Positions 48,318 through 58,765 are shown, counted from the stretch's first letter. The stretch: DNA of 64,000 bases from Acinetobacter cumulans (GCF_003024525.3 NZ_CP035934.2:310001-374000); one strand, 5' to 3'. Notes: a model not told the origin generated them from the sequence alone. Translations and numbers: made by a program.

Positions 48318-48620
48318 TTAAGATGGATTTGTAGAGAATAACGCTTGAACAAAACGGCTAAAACTTTGGTTTTGTGAGGCAAAAAAACTTTGAGCAGGTG
48401 CAGTTTTAAGCGATGTAAGTACTTTTAAGCTGTCATCAGATGATTGCGCTTTAGAAGACTCATTTTTTTGTTGTGTTAAGGCTTTTTCAATCGGCGACGT
48501 TTTATCACTTGGCAAAGTTACTTTTGCATTGGTCGTCTTGTTGATTGCAGCACTATGCGTGAATTGCAAAGTTGAAAAACTTAAAGCGACACAAAGAAGC
48601 ATATATTGATTTAATTTCAT
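48318..48620 (-). CDS. Small predicted secreted protein, unknown function
   Basis: No family is recognised. The 100-residue protein has a clear signal peptide (residues 1-24, MKLNQYMLLCVALSFSTLQF then THSA) and a mature part of about 75 residues rich in Ser, Lys, Thr and Gln, without cysteines. It should be periplasmic or secreted. A TTG two codons upstream is a weaker start. It has its own terminator and a long AT-rich upstream gap. Confidence 0.68.
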   Translation of the reverse strand: MKLNQYMLLCVALSFSTLQFTHSAAINKTTNAKVTLPSDKTSPIEKALTQQKNESSKAQSSDDSLKVLTSLKTAPAQSFFASQNQSFSRFVQALFSTNPS

Positions 48621-48996
48621 GTCCAATCTTCCCCTAATTTGATGAATGGAACTTTTATTGGTGTTTTTTAATACTAATACTACGATTTAACCACGTTAAT
48701 TGATTAAAAAAAGTAGAACTGCGTCACATTTTTTACAAAAAAATAATAAAACACCAAGTTAGATTACCTGAATAAAGCAGATTTCTCCTTAATTGTTACT
48801 TTATATCAAATAACTATGAAGATAGCATGGAGAATAGAATTTTGAAGCATTGTTTTAGCAAAAAAATATCAATTCTAAGCAGTTTTTTGCATATCTAAAA
48901 AATAGAAATCTAAACAAATTAATCATCTAGCCAAGATATTGTGCAAGAGTATTGAGATTTATATAGTGCATTTCAAGAATGAAATGAGACTTGGCA
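48621..48996. other. 376-bp AT-rich divergent gap before the first sulfate-binding gene
   Basis: This holds the promoter of the first sbp gene (listed separately) and that of the small secreted protein. It is extremely AT-rich with A and T tracts. I see no repeat, terminator or coding frame that I can support. Confidence 0.4.
48939..48967 (+). promoter_or_regulatory. Probable promoter of the first sbp gene
   Basis: TTGTGC (48939-48944) and TATAGT (48962-48967) are separated by 17 bases, 29 bases before the start codon. The paralogous gene downstream has the same -10 hexamer and spacer length. Confidence 0.6.
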
Positions 48997-49998
48997 ATGA
49001 AAAAAATAATAGCTTCAACTGTATTGGCGCTTTTAAGTGGTGCTATAACTTCTGTATATGCGAATAAAGATTTTTTAAACGTGTCTTATGATCCGACCCG
49101 TGAGTTTTATCAAGAATATAATCAGGAGTTTGGTGCATTTTGGAAACAACGCACAGGCCAAGAGGTTAATTTTAAGCAATCACATGGTGGTTCTGGTAAG
49201 CAGGCACGTGCCGTGGCGACAGGCTTGCAAGCCGATGTGGTGACTTTGGCCTTAGCCAATGATATTGATGAAATTGTAAAAGCAGGTTTAATTAAAAAAG
49301 GTTGGCAAAAAGAATTTCCAAATAACTCTGCGCCTTATACCTCAACTATTGTTTTTTTGGTACGTAAAGGCAATCCTAAAAATATTAAAGATTGGAATGA
49401 TCTGACCAAGCCTGGTGTAGAAATTATTACGCCAAACCCAAAAACGGGTGGCGCGCCACGTTGGATTTATTTATCAGCATGGGGATATGCCTTAAAGCAA
49501 CCCGGTGGTAATGATGCGAAAGCCAAAGAATTGGTTAAAAAGCTCTATCAAAATGTCAAAGTATTAGATTCGGGTGCACGTGGTTCACTGACGACATTTG
49601 CGGAGCGTGGTATTGGTGATGTGTTGCTGTCTTGGGAAAATGAAGCTTTGCTGGCGACACAAGGCTTAGGTAAGGACAAGTTTGATATTGTTTATCCATC
49701 GATTTCGATTTTGGCTGAGCCATCTGTGGCGATTGTGGATCAGACCGTGGATAAAAATGGCAATCGTAATTTGGCGAAAGGCTATTTGAATTATTTATAT
49801 TCTCCAAAAGGACAGGAGCTGGCGGCCAAATATTATTTCCGCCCACGTGATAGTAAAGCTGCAACGAAATATGCAGCTCAATTTCCAAAGCAAAAAACCT
49901 TTACCATTGATCAAGTCTTTGGTGGATGGGCAAAGGCACAGCAAACCCATTTTGTGAATGGTGCAATCTTTGACCAAATTTATAGTGATAAAAAATAA
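48997..49998 (+). CDS. sbp: Sulfate/thiosulfate ABC transporter substrate-binding protein, copy 1
   Basis: This 333-residue periplasmic binding protein (Sbp/CysP family) has a signal peptide (1-24, ending SVYA). The ligand-site blocks are [38 protein letters not shown] and the C-terminal [21 protein letters not shown]. It delivers sulfate to the CysTWA permease, whose genes are not here. The start is ATG 48997; the frame extends one pair of codons to a TTG. It has its own promoter and terminator, so it is not co-transcribed with its downstream paralogue. Confidence 0.93.
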   Translation: MKKIIASTVLALLSGAITSVYANKDFLNVSYDPTREFYQEYNQEFGAFWKQRTGQEVNFKQSHGGSGKQARAVATGLQADVVTLALANDIDEIVKAGLIKKGWQKEFPNNSAPYTSTIVFLVRKGNPKNIKDWNDLTKPGVEIITPNPKTGGAPRWIYLSAWGYALKQPGGNDAKAKELVKKLYQNVKVLDSGARGSLTTFAERGIGDVLLSWENEALLATQGLGKDKFDIVYPSISILAEPSVAIVDQTVDKNGNRNLAKGYLNYLYSPKGQELAAKYYFRPRDSKAATKYAAQFPKQKTFTIDQVFGGWAKAQQTHFVNGAIFDQIYSDKK

Positions 49999-50025
49999 GG
50001 CATTAATACAGGTTGTTTAGATAAG

Positions 50026-50058
50026 AAAAATGGATGACTACTGTTATCCATTTTTTTT
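50026..50058 (+). terminator. Terminator after sbp copy 1
   Basis: AAAATGGAT and ATCCATTTTT pair around a ten-base loop, followed by a T8 run. Confidence 0.8.
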
Positions 50059-50185
50059 ATATACAAAGCAAAAAACAGTATATATATGGAAAAGGTAAAG
50101 TGTTCTTGAAGTTTTATATAAGTAAAACAAGATGATAAAAGAACAAATTATTCTACTTTAACGGATGTTCTTTTAATTTTGTGAA

Positions 50186-50214
50186 TTGCGATTAATGATT
50201 TTCTTTCATATAGT
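50186..50214 (+). promoter_or_regulatory. Probable promoter of sbp copy 2
   Basis: TTGCGA (50186-50191) and TATAGT (50209-50214) are separated by 17 bases, 33 bases before the ATG. The -10 hexamer and spacing equal those of copy 1. Confidence 0.6.
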
Positions 50215-50247
50215 TAGCATTAATTTAGATATTTGATTTGTGCTGAT

Positions 50248-51267
50248 ATGAAACTTCAATTCAAAGCATTGTTGAGTGGTGCATTGTTGTCGCTAGGTCT
50301 AGCGCTTCCTACAACATCAACTCAGGCGGCAGATCGCCAATTTTTAAATGTATCTTATGATGCAACTCGCGAATTTTATGACGAATTTAACAAGTCATTC
50401 GGCGCATATTGGAAAAAGCGTACAGGTTATTCTGTTGATTTTAAACAATCACATGGTGGTTCAGGCAAGCAAGCACGTTCGGTGGTTGATGGTTTGAAAG
50501 GTGATGTTGTGACTTTGGCTTTGGCCAATGATATTGATGAAATTGTAAAGTCTGGTCAGATTCAGCCGGGTTGGCAAAAGGAATTTCCGTATAACTCAGC
50601 ACCATATACATCGACAATTGTGTTTATGGTACGTAAAGGCAATCCAAAGCATATTAAAGATTGGAGCGACTTAACCAAGCCAGGTGTAGAAATTATTACA
50701 CCAAACCCAAAAACAGGTGGTTTACCGCGTTGGGTATACTTATCGGCTTGGGGCTATGCACTGAAGCAACCAGGTGGTAATGATGCGAAGGCGAAAGAAT
50801 TCGTCGGAAAAATGTATCACAATGTGAAAGTGATGGACTCGGCAGCGCGAGCTTCTATGACGACTTTTGCTGAGCGTGGCATTGGTGACGTGTTGTTAAC
50901 TTGGGAAAATGAAGCGCTTGTGACCCAAAAAACTTTGGGTAAAGGTAAGTTTGATATTGTTTATCCTTCAATGTCTATTTTAACGGAGCCTTCAGTTGCA
51001 ATTGTCGACAAAACTGTCGATAAAAATGGCAACAAGTGGTTGGCAACAGGTTATATCAACTATTTATATTCGCCTTTAGGTCAAGAAATGGCAGCTAAAC
51101 ATTTCTATCGTCCACGTAATGCGGCTGTTTTAGCCAAATATAAAGCACAGTTCCCACCATTAAAAACATTTACCATTGATGAAGTGTTTGGCGGTTGGGC
51201 AAAAGCACAGCAAACACACTTTGTGAATGGTGCGATTTTTGATCAAATTTATAATTCGAAGCGTTAA
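50248..51267 (+). CDS. sbp: Sulfate/thiosulfate ABC transporter substrate-binding protein, copy 2
   Basis: This 339-residue paralogue of the preceding gene is closely similar along its whole length (for instance [21 protein letters not shown] and the final [18 protein letters not shown]). The signal peptide (1-28) ends STQAA and differs, as do some loop residues. The tandem pair could differ in ligand (sulfate, thiosulfate) or expression. The ATG at 50248 begins the signal peptide; five upstream codons are open but unlikely. The ribosome-binding site is poor. Confidence 0.93.
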   Translation: MKLQFKALLSGALLSLGLALPTTSTQAADRQFLNVSYDATREFYDEFNKSFGAYWKKRTGYSVDFKQSHGGSGKQARSVVDGLKGDVVTLALANDIDEIVKSGQIQPGWQKEFPYNSAPYTSTIVFMVRKGNPKHIKDWSDLTKPGVEIITPNPKTGGLPRWVYLSAWGYALKQPGGNDAKAKEFVGKMYHNVKVMDSAARASMTTFAERGIGDVLLTWENEALVTQKTLGKGKFDIVYPSMSILTEPSVAIVDKTVDKNGNKWLATGYINYLYSPLGQEMAAKHFYRPRNAAVLAKYKAQFPPLKTFTIDEVFGGWAKAQQTHFVNGAIFDQIYNSKR

Positions 51268-51316
51268 TTGATTTATGGATTAATTCTGAGGAGTTAATCG
51301 CAGTCGAATTATTTTC

Positions 51317-51344
51317 AAGCCTCTGTCCGCAGGGGCTTTTTTTG
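51317..51344 (+). terminator. Terminator after sbp copy 2
   Basis: AGCCTCTG and CAGGGGCT pair with one wobble, followed by T7. The rest of the gap 51268-51614 holds the promoter region of the division/wall cluster, with a small hairpin ATCTAT/ATAGAT at 51451-51470, and no mraZ. Confidence 0.82.
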
Positions 51345-51614
51345 TGCCATTGATCTGTATGCTACTGGTTGAAAAGGATTTGTTTTTGCTGGAGATGAAT
51401 GACTATAGCTGTCTGAATTATGGTGTTTTAGTGTGAATATGTAGGGTGATCTATCGCAAACAATAGATGAAAAGCTTGCAACAGTTGGTTTTATAAATGC
51501 CTAAAACGGTTTTCTCTATAGAAAGTAATATTTCTGTACAAAAAGTCGTTTGGAGCTTTACTAAAACAAGGTAATAATGTGCAGTTACTTTTTTACTGTC
51601 ATGATTGATTCTGT

Positions 51615-52526
51615 ATGTCGCATATTTCTGTATTACTTCACGAAACTGTTGATGCCTTGCTTGCTGGGCGTACTACAGGAATCTATGTCGATGGGACATT
51701 TGGTCGTGGGGGACATACACGATTATTGCTATCAAAATTAGATGAAAATGCACGTGTTTTTGGCTTTGATAAAGACCCACAAGCTTTGGCAGTGGCCGCA
51801 GAATTAGAACAAGAAGATCCACGTTTTAAAATCATTCATGCCAGCTTTGCTGACTTACAACAAGAATTACAATCACGTGGCATCGACCTTGTAGATGGTG
51901 TTATGGCCGACTTAGGCGTGTCGTCACCGCAGTTAGATGAAGCAGAGCGTGGTTTTAGCTTTATGCGAAATGGCCCACTTGATATGCGTATGGACAACTC
52001 TCAAGGCCCAACAGCTGCAGAGTGGTTGGTGGATATTGAAGAAGAGGAATTGGCCAATATCATCTTTAAATATGGTGAAGAACGTTATAGTCGCCGTATT
52101 GCCAAAGCCATTAAAGCCGCAGGTTATATTGCAACTACTGCAGAGCTTGCTGAAATTGTAAAAGTTGCCCACCCAAAATGGGAAAAAAATAAACATGCGG
52201 CAACACGGACTTTCCAAGCCATTCGTATTGCCATTAATAAAGAATTAGATGATATTGAAGCTTTCCTACCACAAGCTGTGGACGTGTTAAAGCCAGAAGC
52301 GCGTTTAGCGGTGATTAGCTTCCACTCATTGGAAGACCGTTTAATTAAACAGTTTATTCAAAAAGAATCGACTTTGGCTGAAGATACGAGTTGGGGTATG
52401 CCACAACAACGTGAAGATACGCGTCGATTGAAAAAAGTATCCCGTGTTCGTGCCAGCGATGAAGAAGTAAAAGCCAATCCGCGTTCACGCAGTGCTTGGT
52501 TACGTGCAGCAGAACGTTTAGCTTAA
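51615..52526 (+). CDS. rsmH: 16S rRNA (cytosine(1402)-N(4))-methyltransferase RsmH
   Basis: RsmH (MraW) methylates N4 of C1402 in the ribosomal P-site. The 303-residue protein has HISVLLHETVDALL, the SAM site VDGTFGRGGHTRLLL, MADLGVSSPQLDEAERGFSF, and AVISFHSLEDRLIKQF near the C-terminus. It is the first gene of the division/wall operon. The transcriptional regulator gene mraZ, which usually precedes it, is missing. The operon continues with ftsL 10 bases later. Confidence 0.96.
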   Translation: MSHISVLLHETVDALLAGRTTGIYVDGTFGRGGHTRLLLSKLDENARVFGFDKDPQALAVAAELEQEDPRFKIIHASFADLQQELQSRGIDLVDGVMADLGVSSPQLDEAERGFSFMRNGPLDMRMDNSQGPTAAEWLVDIEEEELANIIFKYGEERYSRRIAKAIKAAGYIATTAELAEIVKVAHPKWEKNKHAATRTFQAIRIAINKELDDIEAFLPQAVDVLKPEARLAVISFHSLEDRLIKQFIQKESTLAEDTSWGMPQQREDTRRLKKVSRVRASDEEVKANPRSRSAWLRAAERLA

Positions 52527-52536
52527 AAGGCAAAGA

Positions 52537-52869
52537 ATGAAAACCGAAGCAATAGAACAAAACACAAAAAAATTAAAGCTAAAAAAAACGATCACATACG
52601 CCGTCATGTTGATTTTGGTTTTCGTTAGTGCAATTTTTGTGGTTTTTCAAGTCTTTGAATACCGTCAAGATTATCGTCAATTGAACACCTATATCCGTGA
52701 ACGTGATGACTTAAACGCGGAGTGGGGGCGTTTGTTGATTGAACAACAAACTTTTGGAGCAACGGCGCAAATTGGCACACGTGCAGTTACACAACTTCGG
52801 ATGTATTCACCGCCAGTTGCGCAAACGGTGGTGATTTCTTTGCCGCAAACTTCAGAAGAGAAAAAATAA
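52537..52869 (+). CDS. ftsL: Cell division protein FtsL
   Basis: This 110-residue bitopic protein has a charged N-terminus, one membrane helix (about 21-43) and a short periplasmic coiled coil (about 45-85, with ERDDLNAEWGRLLIEQQ). FtsL forms the FtsQLB complex that activates FtsWI. Identification rests on size, topology, the WGRLLIEQ block typical of FtsL, and place between rsmH and ftsI. Confidence 0.9.
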   Translation: MKTEAIEQNTKKLKLKKTITYAVMLILVFVSAIFVVFQVFEYRQDYRQLNTYIRERDDLNAEWGRLLIEQQTFGATAQIGTRAVTQLRMYSPPVAQTVVISLPQTSEEKK

Positions 52870-52882
52870 GGCTAGCTGTCAA

Positions 52883-54709
52883 ATGGTTGAAAAGAGAAAT
52901 AAGCAAACAGCACGAAAAAAACAGCAGTCTGTCACAGGTAAAACCGCCATTAGTGTTGATATGTGGCGTTTTTATTTAATGTGGAGTGTGGTTCTTCTGT
53001 GCTTTTTTGCATTGGTTGGACGTGCTTTTTATGTGCAAATTATCAACAAAGACTTTTTGCAAAATAAAGCCAATGCCAATATTTTAAGAACAGAAAAAAT
53101 TCGTGCGATGCGTGGCGTGATTTATGACCGTCATGGTGTGCCTTTGGCCATTAGTACACCTGTCATGAAAGTGGTCATGGACCCGCGTGATTATTTTGAT
53201 ACCAAAAAACTATTTGAAGAAACCACGGCACAGCTGGCCAATGATCCGCATAACCGTAAATTAAAGCGTCAACTGCCAGATAAAAATTTAAACTTGGATG
53301 AACTTGCAGATGCAGTGGGCATGGATCGCGCTGAGCTTCGCAAGAAGTTAAATGAGCGCCCGCGTTCACGCTACTTGGTACTTAAAAAAGAAGTACCACC
53401 GCAGCAAGCTGACATGATTATGAAGCGTGAGTTTCAAGCGGTATATACCGAGAAAAACTATAAACGCTACTATCCACAGCCACAGCCGAACTCTCAAATT
53501 ATTGGTTTGACCAATAGTGAAAGTGTCGGGATTGAAGGCTTGGAAATGCAGTTGAATCAACGTCTTGCAGGCACTGATGGTGAACAACAAATTGTCCGTG
53601 ATAAAAAGGGCAACCGTGTTAAAGACCCAGAAGTGATTAAAGAAGTTGAACCGGGTGAAAACATTACCTTAAGTATTGATTCACGCCTACAATATATTAT
53701 GTACCGTGAATTGACTGCGGCTGGTGTGGCGAATAATGCACGTTCAGCAACTGCAATTGCAGTGGATGTTAAAACCGGTGAAATCTTGGCCATGACCAGT
53801 TGGCCTTCGTATAACCCGAATGATAAAAATGGCGTGTTGAATAAGGATGCCATGCGTAACCGTGGTGCGATTGACTCCTTTGAACCTGGTTCAACCATGA
53901 AGCCATTAACAGTAGCGATGGCCTTAGAAAGTGGTAAATATACGGCCAATACTGTGGTTAACACCTCGCCAGGGTCGATGCGTGTGGGCAACCATACGAT
54001 TCGTGATACCCATAACTATGGGGCATTAACCCTAGGTGGGATTATTCAAAAATCATCGAACGTTGGTGTCGCAAAAATTACCTTATCGTTGCCATATCCG
54101 ACTTTACCCACTTTTTATAAGCGTTTAGGTTTCGGTCAGCGCTCTGCTGTGAAATTTCCTGGCGAAAGTGGTGGTTTAATTTTACCGCCGAGCAAGTGGA
54201 ATGTATCAGAAGTTGCGACCATGTCTTATGGTTATGGTTTGAATGCGACCGTGCTTCAAGTTGCAGATGCATACGCCATGATTGCCAATAAAGGCAAAAA
54301 AATGCCGTTGAGTTTATATAAATTAGACGAAGCACCGAAAGGTGAGCAAATGATTGATGCAAAAATTGCTGATCAAGTGCTATTGATGATGGAAGCGGTA
54401 ACCTTACCAGGCGGAACTGCGCAACAGGCGAATATTCCTGGTTATCGTGTTGCAGGTAAAACAGGTACGGCTCATAAATTACGTCCTGACCGTAAAGGTT
54501 ATTCGCAAACCGATTATCGTGCACTCTTTGCAGGGGTTGCACCTGTAAGTGATCCACGTTTAGCTATGATTGTGGTGGTCGAAAACCCGAAAGGCGCATA
54601 CTACGGCGGTTTGGTTGCAGCGCCAGTATTTGCACGTGTGATGCAAGAATCATTGCGTTTAATGAACGTTCCTTTAGATAAACCTTTAGATACTCCTAAA
54701 ATCCAGTAA
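52883..54709 (+). CDS. ftsI: Peptidoglycan D,D-transpeptidase FtsI (PBP3)
   Basis: PBP3 cross-links septal peptidoglycan and is a major beta-lactam target. The 608-residue class B protein has one N-terminal membrane helix (about 30-52), a dimerisation domain and the transpeptidase. The active-site triad motifs are Ser337-Thr-Met-Lys340, Ser391-Ser-Asn393 and Lys526-Thr-Gly528. All are intact. It lies 13 bases after ftsL in the operon. Confidence 0.96.
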   Translation: MVEKRNKQTARKKQQSVTGKTAISVDMWRFYLMWSVVLLCFFALVGRAFYVQIINKDFLQNKANANILRTEKIRAMRGVIYDRHGVPLAISTPVMKVVMDPRDYFDTKKLFEETTAQLANDPHNRKLKRQLPDKNLNLDELADAVGMDRAELRKKLNERPRSRYLVLKKEVPPQQADMIMKREFQAVYTEKNYKRYYPQPQPNSQIIGLTNSESVGIEGLEMQLNQRLAGTDGEQQIVRDKKGNRVKDPEVIKEVEPGENITLSIDSRLQYIMYRELTAAGVANNARSATAIAVDVKTGEILAMTSWPSYNPNDKNGVLNKDAMRNRGAIDSFEPGSTMKPLTVAMALESGKYTANTVVNTSPGSMRVGNHTIRDTHNYGALTLGGIIQKSSNVGVAKITLSLPYPTLPTFYKRLGFGQRSAVKFPGESGGLILPPSKWNVSEVATMSYGYGLNATVLQVADAYAMIANKGKKMPLSLYKLDEAPKGEQMIDAKIADQVLLMMEAVTLPGGTAQQANIPGYRVAGKTGTAHKLRPDRKGYSQTDYRALFAGVAPVSDPRLAMIVVVENPKGAYYGGLVAAPVFARVMQESLRLMNVPLDKPLDTPKIQ

Positions 54710-54719
54710 GAGACAATCC

Positions 54720-56213
54720 ATGACGATTTGTTTTAATGAGATATACAGCCTAACGTCTACTGCTGACTGGATGACACAACCTTTTCAGGGTTTTAGTCTG
54801 GACAGCAGACATGTCGCAAAAGGGCAAATTTTTATTGCCCTGACGTCATATTCGCAACCTGAAAAAACCATACAGTTTGCCCAAAGTGCGCTAGATTGCG
54901 GTGCTTTGGCTGTGATTTCTGAAGTGGATTTAAACTTAGCCAATGCCGTAACCATTCCTAATGTGCGTCAGCTGATGGGGCAATGGCAGAAGCAGTATTT
55001 ACAAGCGACTCAACCTGTTGTTGCTGCGCGCGTAATTGCAGTAACTGGCACCAACGGTAAAACCACGATTTCTCGTCTTATTGCTGAGTTGCTGATGCTA
55101 CAAGCTAAAAAGTGTGCCGTGATGGGAACGACTGGTAATGGTATTTTGCCAAATTTAGAAGCATCGTCGCATACAACTTTAGATGCGTTGCACTTACAAA
55201 ATGCTTTACATGATTATGCACAGCAAGGTGCAGAGTTTGCTTCTATTGAAGCCAGTTCGCACGGTTTGGAGCAAGGGCGTTTAAATGGTTGTGCAATTGA
55301 AATTGCGGCTTATAGTAATTTAAGCCGTGATCATTTGGATTATCACAAAACCTTAGAGGCTTATGCCGAAGCGAAGTCTCGCTTATTTGCCTTTGAGTCT
55401 CTTAAAGTGGCTATCATTAATATTGATGATGAGCATGCCTCAGTTATGTTAAATGCTGCGCGTCAAAATCCAGCGCAACCTAAAATTCTAAGCTATTCAA
55501 CCACGCAAAAAGCGGATTATGAAGTACGTGATATTCAATATAGTTTGAGTGGTGCGCATTTTAAATTAATCACCGCAGATGCTGTATATGACGTGCATAG
55601 TCCGCTGTTGGGGCACTTCAATATTGAAAATATTGTGGCGAGTTTAATTGCAGCCGAGCAGGCAGGTTTTGCACTGGCAGATTTAATCGCAGTCACTCCT
55701 AAATTAAAGGGCGCACCAGGCCGCATGCAAGTGATCCGTGATGGTGAGCGCTTATTTGTTGTCGATTATGCCCATACGCCAGATGCGCTGATTCAAGTAC
55801 TCGTTACCCTTAAGCGACATGTTTCCCAAAATCTTTGGGCTGTTTTTGGTTGTGGCGGGGATCGTGACCGTGGTAAACGTCCATTAATGACACAAGCAGC
55901 ATTAGATTATGCGGATGTGGCCTTAATTACGTCGGATAACCCACGTACTGAAAACCCAGAACAAATTTTTGCAGATATGAAAGCCGGTATTCAGTTTGCA
56001 GGCCATATCGTGCATGAAATTCATGATCGTCGTGAAGCAATTAAATTTGCAGTCCAACACGCTCAAGATGGAGATATTGTTGTGATTGCAGGTAAAGGTC
56101 ATGAAAATTATCAAGAAATCGATGGCGTACGTCATTGGTTTGACGATGTTGTTGAGGTGCAGTCTGCGATTAATGCATTGCAGGGCACAGATTCAAGCTA
56201 TCCAGCTCAATAG
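54720..56213 (+). CDS. murE: UDP-N-acetylmuramoyl-L-alanyl-D-glutamate--2,6-diaminopimelate ligase
   Basis: MurE adds meso-diaminopimelate to the nucleotide precursor of peptidoglycan. The 497-residue Mur ligase has P-loop GTNGKTT (110-116), the substrate-proximal block YSNLSRDHLDYH, GCGGDRDRGKRP and the DNPRTENP motif. The DNPR sequence is the known signature for diaminopimelate rather than lysine. It begins 10 bases after ftsI, preceded by AAGAGA. Confidence 0.96.
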   Translation: MTICFNEIYSLTSTADWMTQPFQGFSLDSRHVAKGQIFIALTSYSQPEKTIQFAQSALDCGALAVISEVDLNLANAVTIPNVRQLMGQWQKQYLQATQPVVAARVIAVTGTNGKTTISRLIAELLMLQAKKCAVMGTTGNGILPNLEASSHTTLDALHLQNALHDYAQQGAEFASIEASSHGLEQGRLNGCAIEIAAYSNLSRDHLDYHKTLEAYAEAKSRLFAFESLKVAIINIDDEHASVMLNAARQNPAQPKILSYSTTQKADYEVRDIQYSLSGAHFKLITADAVYDVHSPLLGHFNIENIVASLIAAEQAGFALADLIAVTPKLKGAPGRMQVIRDGERLFVVDYAHTPDALIQVLVTLKRHVSQNLWAVFGCGGDRDRGKRPLMTQAALDYADVALITSDNPRTENPEQIFADMKAGIQFAGHIVHEIHDRREAIKFAVQHAQDGDIVVIAGKGHENYQEIDGVRHWFDDVVEVQSAINALQGTDSSYPAQ

Positions 56214-56222
56214 GAAATCATC

Positions 56223-57632
56223 ATGCATACATCTACTACAAGTACGGTGCCTTTAGAGCCATGGACAGCATCTGAGTTAGCTGAGGCTACTCAAGGCTAT
56301 TGGTTAAATGCTCGTGTGCCAGACACGGACATTAAGCGTATATTGACTGACTCGCGTCATGCAGAACTGGGTGATGCCTTTTTGGCATTAAAAGGGGAAC
56401 GCTTTGATGCACATAATTTTGTGGCTCAAGTTGCAGCGCAGGGTTGTCAGTTGGCGATTGTTAGCCAACCTATTGACGCAGATATTTGCCAGTTGGTGGT
56501 TGCTGATACACGTTTGGCTTTGGGTCATTTGGGGGCTTATCGCCGTGCCAAACACCCAGCGCTTAAAGTGATTGCGCTGACAGGCAGTAGTGGCAAAACC
56601 ACCACCAAAGAAATGTTAGGCAGTATTTTGTCTCGCCTTGCCCCGACTTTAATTACCCGTGGTAACTTAAATAATGATTTAGGTGTACCGATGATGCTGC
56701 TTGAACTCCGCTCAGAGCATCAATATGCGGTGATGGAGTTGGGCGCAAGTCATAAAGGTGAAATTGACTATACTTCAAATCTGGTACAGCCACAGGTTGC
56801 GGGCATTTTGAATATCGGTACAGCACACCTAGGTGAGTTTGGTGGTCGTGAAGGCATTTGCTTAGCAAAATCTGAAATTTATACGCATATTGCAAAAGCG
56901 GGCACATCAATTGTGCCGGTGGCAGATGATTTTACCGATCAAATTCGGGGTGCAGTACAAACCGAGCAACAGATCAGCTTTGGTCTAGGTGGTGATGTTT
57001 ATGCAACCGATATTCAGTTACATGCACAGTCTGCAACGTTTAAGTTGCATACCCCTTCTGCAGAACACCTTGTAAACCTACCTTTTGCAGGTGAGCACAA
57101 TGTACAAAATGCGGTGGCTGCAACTGCATTTGCATTAGCAATAGGTATAGGTTTAGATGACATCGTCACTGGCTTAGAACAAGCGCAAGGTGCAAAAGGT
57201 CGTTTAAACTTTATTCAACATAAAACACATTTGTTTATTGATGATACTTACAATGCGAATCCGACCTCAATGCGTGCGGCAGCAGAAGTGCTGGCACAGC
57301 AAGAGGGTGTACGGGTCATGGTTGTTGGTGATATTGGCGAACTCGGTGCATCTGCGGCTCAGCAACACTACATGCTAGGTCGTGATTTAGTTTCGGTTAA
57401 AGGCATCAATTTTGTCATAGCAGTTGGTGAATTTGCACCTGCTATGCAAGAGGGTGCGCGTAGTACACAATATGGTAAAAAAATGCAGGCTTTTCTGAAT
57501 CAACAGCAAGCCTTGCCTCTTTTGATTAGTCTCGTTGAAACACATCAACCTCAGTCCATGAGTTTCCTGTTTAAAGGTTCTCGTTTTACCCACATGGAAA
57601 CGTTGATGGCTGAATTGATGGAGAAGCTCTAA
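56223..57632 (+). CDS. murF: UDP-N-acetylmuramoyl-tripeptide--D-alanyl-D-alanine ligase
   Basis: MurF adds D-Ala-D-Ala to the UDP-MurNAc-tripeptide. The 469-residue protein has the three Mur ligase domains with P-loop TGSSGKTTTKEM, the block LNNDLGVPMMLLEL, GTAHLGEFGG, and DDTYNANPTSMRAA near the C-terminal third. AGGAAA precedes the ATG. Its stop directly abuts the mraY start. Confidence 0.96.
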   Translation: MHTSTTSTVPLEPWTASELAEATQGYWLNARVPDTDIKRILTDSRHAELGDAFLALKGERFDAHNFVAQVAAQGCQLAIVSQPIDADICQLVVADTRLALGHLGAYRRAKHPALKVIALTGSSGKTTTKEMLGSILSRLAPTLITRGNLNNDLGVPMMLLELRSEHQYAVMELGASHKGEIDYTSNLVQPQVAGILNIGTAHLGEFGGREGICLAKSEIYTHIAKAGTSIVPVADDFTDQIRGAVQTEQQISFGLGGDVYATDIQLHAQSATFKLHTPSAEHLVNLPFAGEHNVQNAVAATAFALAIGIGLDDIVTGLEQAQGAKGRLNFIQHKTHLFIDDTYNANPTSMRAAAEVLAQQEGVRVMVVGDIGELGASAAQQHYMLGRDLVSVKGINFVIAVGEFAPAMQEGARSTQYGKKMQAFLNQQQALPLLISLVETHQPQSMSFLFKGSRFTHMETLMAELMEKL

Positions 57633-58751
57633 ATGCTGTTATGGTTATTTGAACACTTGGCGGGCTATCATAGCTCATTCCAAGTGGTCCGTTATTTAAC
57701 ACTTCGTTCTTTACTGAGTGTATTGACGGCATTATTAATTGGCTTGACCTTGGGTCCAGTCATGATTCGTAAACTCCAAGCTTTGAAATATGGTCAAGCG
57801 GTAAGTTCATTCGCACCAGAAAACCATGCAAAAAAAATGGGTACACCAACCATGGGCGGGATTTTAATCCTACTATCGATTGGTGTTTCTACCCTGTTAT
57901 GGGCAGATTTATCCAACCCTTATGTGTGGATTGTACTCGGTGTAATGGTGATTTTTGGTGCCGTAGGCTGGGCAGATGATTGGATTAAAATCCGATACAA
58001 AGACAATGCGGGTTTGCCTGCAAAGAAAAAGTTCTTTTGGACATCAATTGCTTCATTAGGTGCAGGTATTGCGTTGTATGTGATTGCAACACAGCAACCT
58101 AACCCTGAACATACTGCAGATATGCTGGATGTGCTTATACCATTCTTTAAAGAATTAAGTTTGCCACTCTCTGCAATTCCATTAGGTTTAGGGTTTATTG
58201 CCTTTACATATTTGGTGATTAACGGTGCTTCAAATGCAGTGAACTTAACTGACGGTCTCGATGGTTTGGCGATTATGCCAATCGTATTGGTGGCGGCTGG
58301 TTTAGGTGTATTTGCATATCTAGCAGGTGATATTCGTTTTGCGACCTATTTACATGTACCTTATGTGAAATATGCATCCGAGCTGGTGGTCATCTGTGCG
58401 GCGATGATTGGCGCAGGTTTGGCATTCCTTTGGTATAACGCACATCCAGCCCAAATCTTTATGGGCGATGTTGGCGCATTATCTTTAGGTGCAATGCTAG
58501 GTACAATTGCGGTAATGGTTCGACAAGAAATTGTCTTTGCCATTATGGGGGGTGTATTTGTGGTTGAAGCGATTTCAGTTTTCTTGCAAATTGGCTCACT
58601 ACGTATGCGAAATAAGCGCGTATTCTTAATGGCGCCATTACATCACCATTATGAAAAGAAAGGCTGGCGTGAAACCCAAGTCGTGATCCGTTTCTGGATT
58701 ATCACAATTATGCTGGTAGTTTTAGGCCTAATGACCTTAAAATTGCGTTAA
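57633..58751 (+). CDS. mraY: Phospho-N-acetylmuramoyl-pentapeptide-transferase MraY
   Basis: MraY makes lipid I on the inner membrane from UDP-MurNAc-pentapeptide and undecaprenyl phosphate. The 372-residue protein has about ten helices. Family motifs include [14 protein letters not shown], the catalytic aspartate region [22 protein letters not shown] and [15 protein letters not shown], plus the HHHYEKKGW end motif. It starts at the base after the murF stop and ends the cluster; murD, ftsW, murG, murC and ftsQAZ must lie elsewhere. Confidence 0.97.
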   Translation: MLLWLFEHLAGYHSSFQVVRYLTLRSLLSVLTALLIGLTLGPVMIRKLQALKYGQAVSSFAPENHAKKMGTPTMGGILILLSIGVSTLLWADLSNPYVWIVLGVMVIFGAVGWADDWIKIRYKDNAGLPAKKKFFWTSIASLGAGIALYVIATQQPNPEHTADMLDVLIPFFKELSLPLSAIPLGLGFIAFTYLVINGASNAVNLTDGLDGLAIMPIVLVAAGLGVFAYLAGDIRFATYLHVPYVKYASELVVICAAMIGAGLAFLWYNAHPAQIFMGDVGALSLGAMLGTIAVMVRQEIVFAIMGGVFVVEAISVFLQIGSLRMRNKRVFLMAPLHHHYEKKGWRETQVVIRFWIITIMLVVLGLMTLKLR

Positions 58752-58765
58752 GCAAAATTGAAATG

